Shown piece by piece: positions 12,921 through 21,468 of a stretch of 64,000 nt of DNA. The stretch comes from Kribbella voronezhensis. Its GTDB lineage: Bacteria > Actinomycetota > Actinomycetes > Propionibacteriales > Kribbellaceae. The translations under genes were made by a program, and so were the position numbers. Location: contig NZ_SOCE01000001.1 in the NCBI RefSeq assembly GCF_004365175.1, positions 1,103,154-1,167,153 of the forward strand, written 5' to 3'. Numbering within the stretch: position 1 is the first letter of the stretch; every line of letters starts with the position of its first letter. The notes under the pieces are model-generated. The model made no database searches. It worked only from the letters and a program-made list of their open reading frames with translations, and was not told the DNA's origin.

Positions 12921-13940
12921 GTGACAGCCGGCGCGGCGCACGCTGGGGCTGTGGACATCACCAGGCTCTCTCCCGACGACGAGGTCGGCTGTGCCGAGGC
13001 GGTAGCCCTGCTGACCGCCACCGCGAAACTCGACTGCCCGGAATCGGTGGTGCCGACGCCTCGCAGCTACGCGGCGCACCTGAAGTACGGCTGGGACGGC
13101 GATCCCGGCCGGAGCTATCTCGCCCGGGACACGGACGGGTTCCTGGCCGGACTGCTGAGCCTCGAGCTGCCGACGTACGACAACACCAATCTCGCCTGGT
13201 TCGAGGTCGAGGTGCACCCGGACTACCGCGGCCGCGGGATCGGCAGCGAACTGCTCCGGTACGCCGAGCAGCTGGCGCGCCGGGTCGGGCGGAAATCGAT
13301 CGGGACGACCACCTGGGACCTGCCGAAGGCGGCCGCGTTCGCCGAGCACCACGGGTACGAGCAGAAGTCGGTCGAGGTGAACCGGCGCCAGGACATCGCC
13401 GGCCTCGACTGGTCGGTCGTCGAGGACCTGTACGCCGAAGCGGTGCGCGCCTCGTCGGCGTACGAACTGGTCCGGATCACCGGCCGGCTGCCCGAGGACC
13501 TGCTGGACGACATGGTCGCGGTGACCGCGTCGATCAACGATGCGCCGAGGGACGACCTGGAGATCGAGGACGAGGAGTACAGCCCGGAACGGCTGCGCGC
13601 CTACGAAGAGGCCCAGCTCGCGCACGACCGGGCTCTGTACCGCGTGATCGCCCGCGAGCGCGCCACCGGCGTACTGGCCGGGCACTCGACCGTCACCGTT
13701 GAGCGGGAGCGGCCGCACATCGCCGAGCAGGCCGACACGGCGGTCTCCCATGATCACCGCGGTCACCGCCTCGGCGCGCTGGTGAAGACCGGCATGCTGC
13801 TGTGGCTGCGCGAGGCCGAGCCGGCCATCACCCAGCTCGACACCTGGAACGCCGAGTCCAACGCCCACATGATCGCGATCAACGAGCAGCTGAACTACCA
13901 CATCGTCGCCAGAGCGCTGGACTTCCAGAAAACCCTGTGA
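12921..13940 (+). CDS. Tandem GNAT N-acetyltransferase
   Basis: Two-domain GNAT protein of 339 aa. VEVHPDYRGRGIGSELLRYA (about 94-113) is a canonical motif A in the first domain. TAVSHDHRGHRLGALVKTGML (about 272-292) is the second. The C-terminal LDTWNAESNAHMIAINEQLNY is shared in pattern with the protein at 5858-6865. The GTG at 12921 follows a TAAAT -10-like element by about 7 nt and could be leaderless; GTG 12951 (VDITRLS) is an alternative. It is divergent from furA and meets the next GNAT gene stop-to-stop without a gap. Substrate unknown. Confidence 0.8.
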   Translation: MTAGAAHAGAVDITRLSPDDEVGCAEAVALLTATAKLDCPESVVPTPRSYAAHLKYGWDGDPGRSYLARDTDGFLAGLLSLELPTYDNTNLAWFEVEVHPDYRGRGIGSELLRYAEQLARRVGRKSIGTTTWDLPKAAAFAEHHGYEQKSVEVNRRQDIAGLDWSVVEDLYAEAVRASSAYELVRITGRLPEDLLDDMVAVTASINDAPRDDLEIEDEEYSPERLRAYEEAQLAHDRALYRVIARERATGVLAGHSTVTVERERPHIAEQADTAVSHDHRGHRLGALVKTGMLLWLREAEPAITQLDTWNAESNAHMIAINEQLNYHIVARALDFQKTL

Positions 13941-14612
13941 TCAAACGGGTTCTACGACCAGAACCTTCATACGGTTCGAGACGGCGAAGCCCAGCGACTC
14001 GTAGAGGCGGATGGCCTGCAGGTTGGTGCCGCCGGTGTGCAGGAACGGCCGTGCGCCGGTCTGTTCGATGCCGGCGGCAACTGCCCGGATCAGCCGGGTG
14101 GCCAGGCCCTTGCCCCGGTACGCCGGATCGGTGCACACCGCGCTGATCTCGACGTAGCCCGGCGGGCGGCACCGCTCGCCGGCCATCGCGATCAACGCGC
14201 CCTGCTCACGCAACCCGAGATATCCACCGAACTCGATCGTGCGGGTCCGGAACGGTCCCGGCTCGGTGAGCTCGGTCAGCGCGAGCATCTCCGGCACGTC
14301 GTCGGCATCCAGTACTACGGCCTGCGGGTCCTCGACGCCGAACGACTCAGGCGCCACCAACTGGACGAGGTCGAACTGCTGGACGAGCTTGAAGTTCTCC
14401 GGCAGTGGCAACTCCGGCCGCATCAGGGCGGCGCTGTGGCCGACTCCGAGCAACGAAGCCGCGTCTGCCCAGTCCTGCTCGGTCGGCTCGTCCGGCAGCC
14501 CCAGGAAGGGCGCGACCTGGGCCGGGTAGCGACAGGCCCGGCCCTGGGTTTCGGCAAGACCCGAGTGCGTGCCCGTCAGGGCGTAGTACATCGGGTTCTT
14601 GAGGACGTCCAA
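13941..14612 (-). CDS. GNAT acetyltransferase, FR47-like
   Basis: Single GNAT protein of 223 aa. ISAVCTDPAYRGKGLATRLIRAV (about 155-177) is motif A with its RGKG loop, and NLQAIRLYESLGF near the C-terminus is the motif B helix and strand of the FR47-like group. The N-terminal half lacks the fold's core motifs and keeps the NP..YALTG.H pattern that I associate with this group. The start is TTG 14612, one base after the era stop, so it is likely coupled to era and is the last gene of the phoH-era operon. An internal ATG at 14591 would remove that conserved pattern. Substrate unknown. Confidence 0.78.
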   Translation of the reverse strand: MDVLKNPMYYALTGTHSGLAETQGRACRYPAQVAPFLGLPDEPTEQDWADAASLLGVGHSAALMRPELPLPENFKLVQQFDLVQLVAPESFGVEDPQAVVLDADDVPEMLALTELTEPGPFRTRTIEFGGYLGLREQGALIAMAGERCRPPGYVEISAVCTDPAYRGKGLATRLIRAVAAGIEQTGARPFLHTGGTNLQAIRLYESLGFAVSNRMKVLVVEPV

Positions 14613-14613
14613 G

Positions 14614-15552
14614 TCAGAACCCGAGCTTGCGAAGGTGCTTCGCGTCCGTCTGCCAGTTCTTGGCGATCTTGACGTGCAGGTCGAGGTAGACCGGCGTACC
14701 GAGCAGGGCCTCGATCTGGCGGCGGGCGTTCGCGCCGACCTCGCGCAGCCGGGCGCCCTTGTGGCCGATGATGATGCCCTTCTGGCTCTCCCGCTCGAGG
14801 TAGAGATTGGCGTAGATGTCGATCAGCGGCTTGTCGGCCGGCCGGTCCTCGCGCAGGCCCATCTCGTCGATGGTGACGGCGATCGAGTGCGGCAGTTCGT
14901 CCCGGACGCCTTCCAGCGCCGCCTCCCGGATCAGCTCGCCGACCAGGATCTCCTCGGGCTCGTCGGTGATGTCGCCGTCGGGGTACAGCGGCCGGCCTTC
15001 CGGCAACTGCTTGACCAGTTCGTCGGCGACCAGTTCGGTCTGGAACCCGTCGGTGGCCGAGACCGGGATCACCGCGGTCCACTCGATCCCGACCGACTCG
15101 CCCAGGGCGGCGATCTCGGACAGGTGTTCGGCCATCCGGTCCGGGCCGACCAGGTCGGACTTGGTCGCCAGCGCGATCTTCGGCGTCTTGGCGACCTTGG
15201 CCGCCTCGGTGACCAGGAACCGGTCGCCCGGGCCGATCTTCTCGTTCGACGGCAGGCAGATGGCGATCACGTCCACCTCGGCCCAGGTCGTCTTGACCAC
15301 GTCGTTCAGCCGCTCGCCGAGCAGCGTCCGCGGCTTGTGCAGACCGGGGGTGTCGACCAGGATCAGCTGGGCGTCCGGGCGGTGCACGATGCCTCGTACG
15401 GCGTGCCGCGTGGTCTGCGGCTTCGACGAGGTGATCACGATCTTCTGACCGACCAGCGCGTTGGTCAGGGTGGACTTGCCCGCGTTCGGGCGGCCGACGA
15501 AACAGGCGAAGCCGGAGCGGAACTCCGGGGCGTGCTCAGGTGTGGACGACAT
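14614..15552 (-). CDS. era: GTPase Era
   Basis: Ribosome-associated GTPase (312 aa) needed for maturation of 16S rRNA and the 30S subunit. G1 is GRPNAGKS, G3 is DTPG and G4 reads TKSD. The C-terminal KH domain carries GIIIGHKGARLREVG, the GxxG RNA-binding loop, and binds near the 3' end of 16S rRNA in this family. ATG 15552 was chosen because GGAGAGG sits 6 nt upstream; it lies 17 nt inside the preceding gene, which implies coupling. ybeY, which also acts on 16S rRNA, lies in the same operon. Confidence 0.96.
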   Translation of the reverse strand: MSSTPEHAPEFRSGFACFVGRPNAGKSTLTNALVGQKIVITSSKPQTTRHAVRGIVHRPDAQLILVDTPGLHKPRTLLGERLNDVVKTTWAEVDVIAICLPSNEKIGPGDRFLVTEAAKVAKTPKIALATKSDLVGPDRMAEHLSEIAALGESVGIEWTAVIPVSATDGFQTELVADELVKQLPEGRPLYPDGDITDEPEEILVGELIREAALEGVRDELPHSIAVTIDEMGLREDRPADKPLIDIYANLYLERESQKGIIIGHKGARLREVGANARRQIEALLGTPVYLDLHVKIAKNWQTDAKHLRKLGF

Positions 15553-15883
15553 CACGAACCTCTCCGTTGCCATTGGCAACGACTACCGGGAGGGCCGCGC
15601 CACCGAAGTAGCGCACCACCTCCACATCGACGTCCGGTGATTCGGTCACCACCGCGGCCGCCTCGATTCCCTTGACGCCGGAAGACACCGCCATCGCGAT
15701 CGCCAACTGCAGCGCGCTGAGCAGCACGGTGTCCAGCTGAACCGTGCAAGCAGCATAAGTCCGCCCGTCGGTGTCCCGGACCGCGGCACCTTCCGCGGCG
15801 CGGGTCCGGGCCCGGGCGGCCCGGGCCAGCGTGACGAGCTTGGCGTCCTCAGCGGACAAGTCAGCAGACAAAGACGGCTCCAA
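15536..15883 (-). CDS. Cytidine-deaminase-like protein, zinc motif absent
   Basis: Small protein (115 aa) whose overall pattern (RAAEGAAVRDTDGRTYAACTV, then SALQLAIAMAVSSG) follows the cytidine deaminase fold. The zinc-binding HAE and PCxxC motifs of active deaminases cannot be found. A protein of this kind sits between the CNNM gene and era in mycobacteria as well. The conserved position and lost catalytic residues suggest a non-enzymatic or binding role; this is inference. It starts 4 nt after the CNNM gene and its end overlaps era. Confidence 0.65.
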   Translation of the reverse strand: MEPSLSADLSAEDAKLVTLARAARARTRAAEGAAVRDTDGRTYAACTVQLDTVLLSALQLAIAMAVSSGVKGIEAAAVVTESPDVDVEVVRYFGGAALPVVVANGNGEVRDVVHT

Positions 15884-15887
15884 AGAT

Positions 15888-17198
15888 TCAGGCAGTCTGG
15901 TGACTGCTGTCCTGCGGCTGGCCGGCGGGCTCGGCGCGCCGGACCAGCACCGTACCGACCTGGTTGCGCCGGCCGGACGGGCGTTCCGCGGTGAGAGACA
16001 GGCCGAGGCCCTCGATCTCGACCTCGGCGCCGGGAATCGGCACCTTGCCGAGCAGCTTGGCCATCAGGCCGCCGACCGTGTCGACGTCGTCGTCGTCCAG
16101 CGGTACGCCGAACAGCTCGCCGAGTTCGTCGATGGGGAACCGGCTGGAGACCCGGTAGGCCCCGTCGGACAACGCCTGCACGGCTTCCGGGGCCTCGTCG
16201 TACTCGTCGGTGATCTCGCCGACGATCTCCTCGAGGATGTCCTCGATGGTGACCAGGCCGGCCGTTCCGCCGTACTCGTCGACCACGATCGCGACGTGCA
16301 TCCGGGCCGCCTGCATCTCGCGCAGCAATTGGTCCACCGGCTTGGAGTCGGGGATGTACATGCACGGGCGCATCACCGACTCGACCCGCTCGGTCGACTC
16401 GGCGGCGGCGTTGTCGTACACGCGCCGCATCACGTCCTTGAGGTAGGCCACGCCGACGATGTCGTCCAGCGACTCGCCGACCACCGGGATCCGGGAGTAG
16501 CCGCTGCGCAGCGCGAGCGAGGTCAGCTGGCGCAGCTTCTTGTGCCGCTCGATGTAGACCATGTCGGTCCGCGGCACCATCACCTCGCGGACGATGGTGT
16601 CACCGAGTTCGAACACCGAGTGGATCATCTGCCGCTCGCCGGACTCGATCACCGACGACTTCTCGGCCAGGTCGACCAGCGCGCGCAGCTCGGCCTCGGT
16701 CGCGAACGGGCCGGCCGCGAATCCCTTGCCAGGAGTGAGCGCGTTGCCGAGCAGGATCAGCACCTTCGGCAGCGGCCCGAGCACGCTGGTCAGCGCCATG
16801 ATCGGACCGGCCGAGATCATCGCGAACCGGTCGGAGTGCTGGCGGCCCAGCGTCCTCGGCGCGACACCGATGATCACGTAGGAGACGACCACCATCACCA
16901 CCGCGGTGATCAGGATGTGCTCCCAGGTCACCGCGAAGACGTTGGACAGCGCCTGGGTGACCAGCACGATCGCGCTGATCTCACAGCTCAGCCGGACCAG
17001 CAGCAAGGTGTTCAGGTACCGCGGGGCGTCGGACAGCAGGTCGCGCAACCGAACGGCGCGCAGGTTGCCCTGCTCCACCTGCTCGTTCGCGCGCACCTTC
17101 GAGTACGCCGAAAGTGCCGCCTCAGCACCGGCGAACAGACCGGCCAGCAGAACGAGCACCGCAGCCACAACCAGCAGAACGCCGTCGTGGAAGGTCAC
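15888..17198 (-). CDS. CNNM/CorC-type membrane protein with CBS pair
   Basis: Protein of 436 aa with three parts. The N-terminal DUF21/CNNM membrane domain has helices near residues 5-25, 60-85 and 95-115. Two CBS domains follow (about 210-335, containing MVPRTDMVYI and VVDEYGGTAGLVTIEDILEE). The C-terminal CorC/HlyC domain starts near residue 350. The family mediates or regulates magnesium and cobalt efflux; the old name haemolysin C is misleading. It lies 7 nt after ybeY in the phoH-ybeY-CNNM-era operon that is conserved in actinobacteria. Confidence 0.88.
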   Translation of the reverse strand: MTFHDGVLLVVAAVLVLLAGLFAGAEAALSAYSKVRANEQVEQGNLRAVRLRDLLSDAPRYLNTLLLVRLSCEISAIVLVTQALSNVFAVTWEHILITAVVMVVVSYVIIGVAPRTLGRQHSDRFAMISAGPIMALTSVLGPLPKVLILLGNALTPGKGFAAGPFATEAELRALVDLAEKSSVIESGERQMIHSVFELGDTIVREVMVPRTDMVYIERHKKLRQLTSLALRSGYSRIPVVGESLDDIVGVAYLKDVMRRVYDNAAAESTERVESVMRPCMYIPDSKPVDQLLREMQAARMHVAIVVDEYGGTAGLVTIEDILEEIVGEITDEYDEAPEAVQALSDGAYRVSSRFPIDELGELFGVPLDDDDVDTVGGLMAKLLGKVPIPGAEVEIEGLGLSLTAERPSGRRNQVGTVLVRRAEPAGQPQDSSHQTA

Positions 17199-17205
17199 TG
17201 GAACG

Positions 17206-17685
17206 TCACTCCTGTCCGAGCCTGTTTCCTGGTGCGCGCCAGGCTTCGAGCAACCGGCCCTGGACGTCCCACATCTCCGCCTTTTCGGCGGGTTCGGCGT
17301 GGTCGTAGCCGAGCAGGTGGAGGATCCCGTGCACTGTCAGCAGCTCCAGCTCGGCCCAGGTGCCATGACCGGCCTTCGCGCCCTGCGCGGCCGCGACGGT
17401 CGGGCAGAGCGCGATGTCGCCGAGGTGCCCCAGCGGCAGGTCGCCCTCGTCGGAGTCACTGGTCCCGGGCCGCAACTCGTCCATCGGCCACGACATCACG
17501 TCCGTCGGCCCCGGCAGGTCCAGGAACTCGACGTGGTACCGCGCCATCGTGTCCTCGTCGACCAGCTTGATCGACAGCTCGCACTCGGGGTGCAGGCGCA
17601 GCGACGACATCACGAAACGGCTCAGCCGCATCAGTCCGTGGGCGTCGATCTCCACACCGGACTCGTTGTTGACCTCTACGTTCAT
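17206..17685 (-). CDS. ybeY: Endoribonuclease YbeY
   Basis: Single-strand endoribonuclease (159 aa) used in 16S rRNA 3'-end maturation and 70S quality control. The zinc site HGILHLLGYDH is complete, with His119, His123 and His129. The length is normal for the family. Its ATG overlaps the phoH stop as ATGA, and the CNNM gene follows after 7 nt, so the four genes phoH, ybeY, CNNM and deaminase-like plus era form one transcription unit. Confidence 0.95.
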   Translation of the reverse strand: MNVEVNNESGVEIDAHGLMRLSRFVMSSLRLHPECELSIKLVDEDTMARYHVEFLDLPGPTDVMSWPMDELRPGTSDSDEGDLPLGHLGDIALCPTVAAAQGAKAGHGTWAELELLTVHGILHLLGYDHAEPAEKAEMWDVQGRLLEAWRAPGNRLGQE

Positions 17686-18758
17686 GCTCGGGGCTCAGCG
17701 TCGCTTTCGTAGTTCTCGTACGCCGACACGATCCGGCCGACCAGTTTGTGCCGGACCACGTCGTGCGAGGTGAGCCGGCAGAACGCCAGGTCCTGGACGC
17801 CTTCCAGGATGTCCTGGACGACCCGCAGGCCCGACCTCGTCCCGGTCGGCAGGTCCACCTGGGTGACGTCGCCGGTGACGACCATCTTCGAGCCGAAGCC
17901 GAGCCGGGTGAGGAACATCTTCATCTGCTCGGGCGAGGTGTTCTGCGCCTCGTCCAGGATGATGTAGGCGTCGTTCAGGGTCCGGCCGCGCATGTACGCC
18001 AGCGGGGCGATCTCGATCGTGCCGGCCGTCATCAGCCGCGGGATCGACTCGGGGTCGAGCATGTCGTGCAGCGCGTCGTACAGCGGCCGCAGGTACGGGT
18101 CGATCTTCTCCGACAGCGTGCCGGGCAGGAACCCGAGCCGCTCACCGGCCTCGACGGCCGGCCGGGTCAGGATGATCCGGGTGACCTCCTTGGCCTGCAG
18201 CGCCTGGACCGCCTTGGCGACCGCGAGATACGTCTTGCCGGTACCGGCCGGGCCGATCCCGAACACGATCGTGTTCTTGTCGATCGCGTCGACGTAGCGC
18301 TTCTGGTTCAGCGTCTTCGGCCGGATCGTCCGGCCGCGGCTGGACAGGATGTTCTGGGTCAGCACGTCGGCCGGGCTTTCGACCGTCTCGGCCTTGATCA
18401 TCGCGATGCTGCGCTCGACGGCGTCGGCGATCAGCCCGTGACCGGTCCGCACGACCGCGATCAGCTCGTCGAACAGCCGCTCGACCAGGGCCAGCTCGGC
18501 GGGCTCGCCGGACATGCTGATCTCATTGCCACGGACCAGGATGTCGGCGGCGAACTCCTTCTCGACGATCCGGAGGAACTCGTCGCGGGCTCCGAGCAGC
18601 GCCACCATGTCGATGCTGTTCGGCACCACGATCTTGTGGGACGCCTTGTGGCCGGCACCTGCTGCGCCGCTGTCGGCGCGCGCCGCACCCGGGTGCGACG
18701 GCTCGATACTGCGTGGCCTGGACAGCCTCTTCCTCCTGATGCAGATGGTGTGACCCAC
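17682..18758 (-). CDS. phoH: PhoH-family ATPase
   Basis: ATPase of 358 aa. Walker [14 protein letters not shown] is near residues 163-175 and Walker [11 protein letters not shown] near 262-271. [16 protein letters not shown] is diagnostic for PhoH. An N-terminal KH-like part (about 45-110) suggests nucleic-acid contact. The GTG at 18758 gives an unusual basic N-terminus, [11 protein letters not shown], and a TAGCAT hexamer lies just 2 nt before it. The true start may therefore lie further in, but I see no clear in-frame alternative. It heads the ybeY-era operon. Its cellular role is not settled for the family; RNA processing is the usual guess. Confidence 0.9.
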   Translation of the reverse strand: MGHTICIRRKRLSRPRSIEPSHPGAARADSGAAGAGHKASHKIVVPNSIDMVALLGARDEFLRIVEKEFAADILVRGNEISMSGEPAELALVERLFDELIAVVRTGHGLIADAVERSIAMIKAETVESPADVLTQNILSSRGRTIRPKTLNQKRYVDAIDKNTIVFGIGPAGTGKTYLAVAKAVQALQAKEVTRIILTRPAVEAGERLGFLPGTLSEKIDPYLRPLYDALHDMLDPESIPRLMTAGTIEIAPLAYMRGRTLNDAYIILDEAQNTSPEQMKMFLTRLGFGSKMVVTGDVTQVDLPTGTRSGLRVVQDILEGVQDLAFCRLTSHDVVRHKLVGRIVSAYENYESDAEPRA

Positions 18759-18785
18759 CCATGCTAGCCGCCCCGCCCGACAGCC

Positions 18786-19778
18786 TCACTGCAATTCCGG
18801 TCCGACCTGCCCTGAGCGCGCCTGAGCACGGCCTTTCGGGACACCGGCCGAAGGCGCTTGGCCGGGCGGAGTACGACTGACCGGGCCGTGGTCGGCGAGG
18901 ACCGCTTTCAGGCGGGTCAGCTCGTCGGTGGGGATGGGCGTGGCGGCACCGTGTTCGAGGGCGAGGCGGCGGTCGCGTTCGGCTTCCCACTCGCGGTTGG
19001 GGGTGACGTTGACGATGACACCGGTTGGGGAGGGCTGGAGCATCGGGTCGAGGGTCGCCTGCATCAGCTGTTCTGCCTGCTCGGGTCGGTCCAGCCCGCG
19101 TTCGAACGCGGACAACAGCCGGTACGTCGCCTCGACGGCGGCCCGGGTGGAGCCCGACTGTGCCGGTGGCTCGTCGAACGCGTCCGAGTGCGTGTTCCGC
19201 CCGTCGTCGATGCCGACCGCGTGGGCCGGGGTGAACACGTGCAACGACTGCACCCGAGCGGCCGGATCCCCGTCGTACACGGAGTCCTCGCGCCAGGCAT
19301 GGGCGCCGCTGTAGCTGTCCTGGAGCGCGTGCGCCGCCGCGCCGAGGTGGGCGAACCGGTCGTCGCCACTGGCGGTTCGGGCCGCCGCCACCTCAGCGTG
19401 GATGTAGTCGACGTTGGTGCGCAGGTTGTCGCCGCCGCGCCGATACGGGTCCGCCATGAAGTGCTGCCGCTGGACCTCGGGATTCGCGTACGCCGAGTGC
19501 ATGGTCGGCCCGGGTCCGACGTACGGGAAGGAGAGTCCGGAGTTGGCGAAGTTCCTGATCAGCCCCGCTCCGAGCGGGCGGTCCTGATGGGCCTGCGCCT
19601 TGTCGAGCGCTTCGGCGTACGCCGACCGGGTGATGCCGCGGATCCGGCCGTCCGGCCCGGCCAGCTCGTCGAAGAGCCGATCGGCCGCCGCATGGCTGAT
19701 CTCCCGATGTCCCGACCACCGCGTGTCACCGTGCTGCTTCAACGAGTCCTCCAACCCCTGGCAGCCCAAGGTTCTCAT
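18786..19778 (-). CDS. Putative metal-dependent hydrolase, unrecognised family
   Basis: Protein of 330 aa from ATG 19778, with no signal peptide visible. The only clear motif is HLGAAAHALQDSYSGAH, with His144, His150, Asp154 and His160. This spacing recalls the zinc-binding helix of the phospholipase C/S1-P1 nuclease or HET-C-like folds. REISHAAADRLF near the N-terminus could add a further His. The last 70 residues are proline-, alanine- and glutamine-rich and probably disordered. An upstream start at 19862 is open but overlaps the divergent sigma factor gene. It is not part of the phoH operon with certainty: 27 nt separate its stop from the phoH start. Function unknown; metal binding is inference. 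Confidence 0.6.
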   Translation of the reverse strand: MRTLGCQGLEDSLKQHGDTRWSGHREISHAAADRLFDELAGPDGRIRGITRSAYAEALDKAQAHQDRPLGAGLIRNFANSGLSFPYVGPGPTMHSAYANPEVQRQHFMADPYRRGGDNLRTNVDYIHAEVAAARTASGDDRFAHLGAAAHALQDSYSGAHAWREDSVYDGDPAARVQSLHVFTPAHAVGIDDGRNTHSDAFDEPPAQSGSTRAAVEATYRLLSAFERGLDRPEQAEQLMQATLDPMLQPSPTGVIVNVTPNREWEAERDRRLALEHGAATPIPTDELTRLKAVLADHGPVSRTPPGQAPSAGVPKGRAQARSGQVGPELQ

Positions 19779-19826
19779 CGCGGCGGTGTCAACCTGTGAC
19801 GGGACCTTCGCGTCTCCGTTGCGTGG

Positions 19827-19840
19827 CACAACCCGTTGTG
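19827..19840. promoter_or_regulatory. 14-bp palindrome between divergent genes
   Basis: CACAAC-CC-GTTGTG is a perfect dyad lying between the hydrolase-like gene start (19778) and the sigma factor start (19856). It is placed as an operator would be, for either or both. No cognate regulator can be named. Confidence 0.35.
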
Positions 19841-19855
19841 GTGTTCGATGAGTGC

Positions 19856-20365
19856 GTGGCACATGAGTCCTCGTGGGATGCAGACGAGGCGCTGACGGCT
19901 GTCTACACGGCGCATTACACGTCGCTGGTCCGCCTCGGCGCCCTGCTGCTGCGTGATACCGGTTCGGCGGAGGAGATCGTGCAGGACGCCTTCGTGGCGA
20001 TGCACGCGCGCTGGCACCGGTTGCGCGATCCCCACAAGGCCCTGGCCTACCTACGCACCGCCGTGGTGAACCGCTGCCGTTCGCGGCAGCGGCATCTCGT
20101 CGTGGTGGACAAACACATGCCCCGGTCCTTGCCGGAGGAGCCCAGCGCGGAGCAGGCTGTGCTGCGGACGGCCGAGACCGACCGGGTGATCGAAGCGATG
20201 CGCACCCTGCCGGAGAAGCAGCGCACCGTGATGGTGCTGCGGTACTACGGTGATCTCTCCGAAGCCGAGATCGCCGACACGATGGGGATCAGCCGCGGAT
20301 CCGTGAAGAGCCACGCCGCGCGGGCGAGCAAGTCGCTGCGCCAGGTCCTGGAGCAGAGCAGATGA
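19856..20365 (+). CDS. ECF sigma factor, SigE-family
   Basis: Extracytoplasmic-function sigma factor of about 169 aa. LTAVYTAHYTSLVRLGALLLRD begins region 2, AEEIVQDAFVAMHARW is region 2.3/2.4, and LPEKQRTVMVLRYYGDLSEAEIADTMGISRGSVKSHAARASKSLR is region 4 with its helix-turn-helix. This layout matches the actinobacterial SigE-family (TIGR02983-like) group. The start is uncertain: GTG 19856 is the last GTG before region 2, and the frame is open back to 19796. Its stop overlaps the next gene by 4 nt, so the following membrane protein is its probable partner. Confidence 0.82.
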   Translation: MAHESSWDADEALTAVYTAHYTSLVRLGALLLRDTGSAEEIVQDAFVAMHARWHRLRDPHKALAYLRTAVVNRCRSRQRHLVVVDKHMPRSLPEEPSAEQAVLRTAETDRVIEAMRTLPEKQRTVMVLRYYGDLSEAEIADTMGISRGSVKSHAARASKSLRQVLEQSR

Positions 20366-21468
20366 ACGACCCCGACGACCGGTTCGACGAGCTGATGCGT
20401 CGCGCCCTGGCCGACGAGGCCGACCGGATCGAGCCGGCCGACCGCCTGCACGAGATCCAGTCGCGCGTCCGCTCCGAGCGCAAGGTCGGCACCCGCCGGC
20501 CGTGGATGATCGCCGCCGGCGCGGCCGTGGTCGGTACGGCCGCGGCGATCGGCGCGTTCACGATGCTCGGCGACGACGTCCGGAACACCGGCGAGCCCGA
20601 GGTCGCCGGTCCGCCCGCCACGACCAGCGCGACGACCAGCTCGACGACCGGCCCGGCGACGACAAGCCCGTCGCAGGCGCCGCAGCCGACGACCCCCGGA
20701 CCGTCTGACCAGCCCTCGGTCGCCAAGGACCGCAGTACGACCGAACCGTCGGTCAAGCGCAAGGCTGTCTCCGTCTACTGGCTCGGCAAGTCGACGGGCA
20801 ACGACAGCGGAGTCGGCGTACGGCTCTACCGGACCTTCGTGCCGGTCAGCGGCCGCCCCGCGCTGGAAGCGGTCCGCGTGATGGCCAGCGGGAAGTCCGA
20901 CGACCCGGACTACTACTCGCTCTGGCAGGACGCGACGCCGGTGTCGGTGACGCAGTACGACGGCGTGGTGACGGTGGACTTCAAGACCTACCCGCGGCAG
21001 AAGCTGGAAACGGGGATGGCACAAGTGGCCGTCCAGCAGCTCGTCTACACCGTCCAGGGCGCCCTCGGCGACCAGACGGCACAGGTCCGGGTGACCCAGC
21101 AAGGGCGTTCCGGAGTGCCGCTGTTCGGTCTGGTCGACACCCGCCAGCCCTTCAGTCGCGCGCAGGCCGCCGACGTCCAGGCGCTGGTCTGGATCAACTC
21201 GCCCACCGAGGGCACAGTCATTCGGAGTCCGCTGACCGTCGAAGGCATCGCCGCCGCCTTCGAGGCGGTCGTGAACTGGCGAGCCACGAACGAGAAGACC
21301 AGGCAAGTGGTCCAGGGCCAGACGACGACCAAGCAGGGCCAGGGCTTCTCCCCCTTCTCCTTCACCACCAAGCTCGCCCCCGGCGCCTGGCAGCTCGACG
21401 CCTACCTGATCTCCCCGCAGGACGGCCGCATCACCGACCTCGACTCGAAGACGGTCATCGTCCGCTAG
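20362..21468 (+). CDS. Membrane-anchored GerMN/Gmad2-domain protein
   Basis: Protein of 368 aa co-translated with the preceding sigma factor (ATGA overlap). Residues 1-44 are cytoplasmic and highly charged. One transmembrane helix spans about 46-66, followed by a Thr/Ser/Pro-rich linker (about 75-130). The outside part has a GerMN domain (about 135-240, with GVGVRLYRTFVPV) and an immunoglobulin-like Gmad2 domain (about 275-368, with INSPTEGTVIRSPLTVEG). The topology suits a sigma-factor regulator sensing the cell wall, although no classical anti-sigma domain is visible. Its stop TAG shares the CTAG tetramer with the stop of convergent rsmE. Confidence 0.78.
   Translation: MNDPDDRFDELMRRALADEADRIEPADRLHEIQSRVRSERKVGTRRPWMIAAGAAVVGTAAAIGAFTMLGDDVRNTGEPEVAGPPATTSATTSSTTGPATTSPSQAPQPTTPGPSDQPSVAKDRSTTEPSVKRKAVSVYWLGKSTGNDSGVGVRLYRTFVPVSGRPALEAVRVMASGKSDDPDYYSLWQDATPVSVTQYDGVVTVDFKTYPRQKLETGMAQVAVQQLVYTVQGALGDQTAQVRVTQQGRSGVPLFGLVDTRQPFSRAQAADVQALVWINSPTEGTVIRSPLTVEGIAAAFEAVVNWRATNEKTRQVVQGQTTTKQGQGFSPFSFTTKLAPGAWQLDAYLISPQDGRITDLDSKTVIVR

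Noticed and set aside
14614..15552. Era with damaged G4 motif (TKSD instead of NKxD)
   Set aside because: TKSD keeps the Lys and Asp that contact guanine, and all other motifs and the KH domain are intact, so a functional GTPase is expected.
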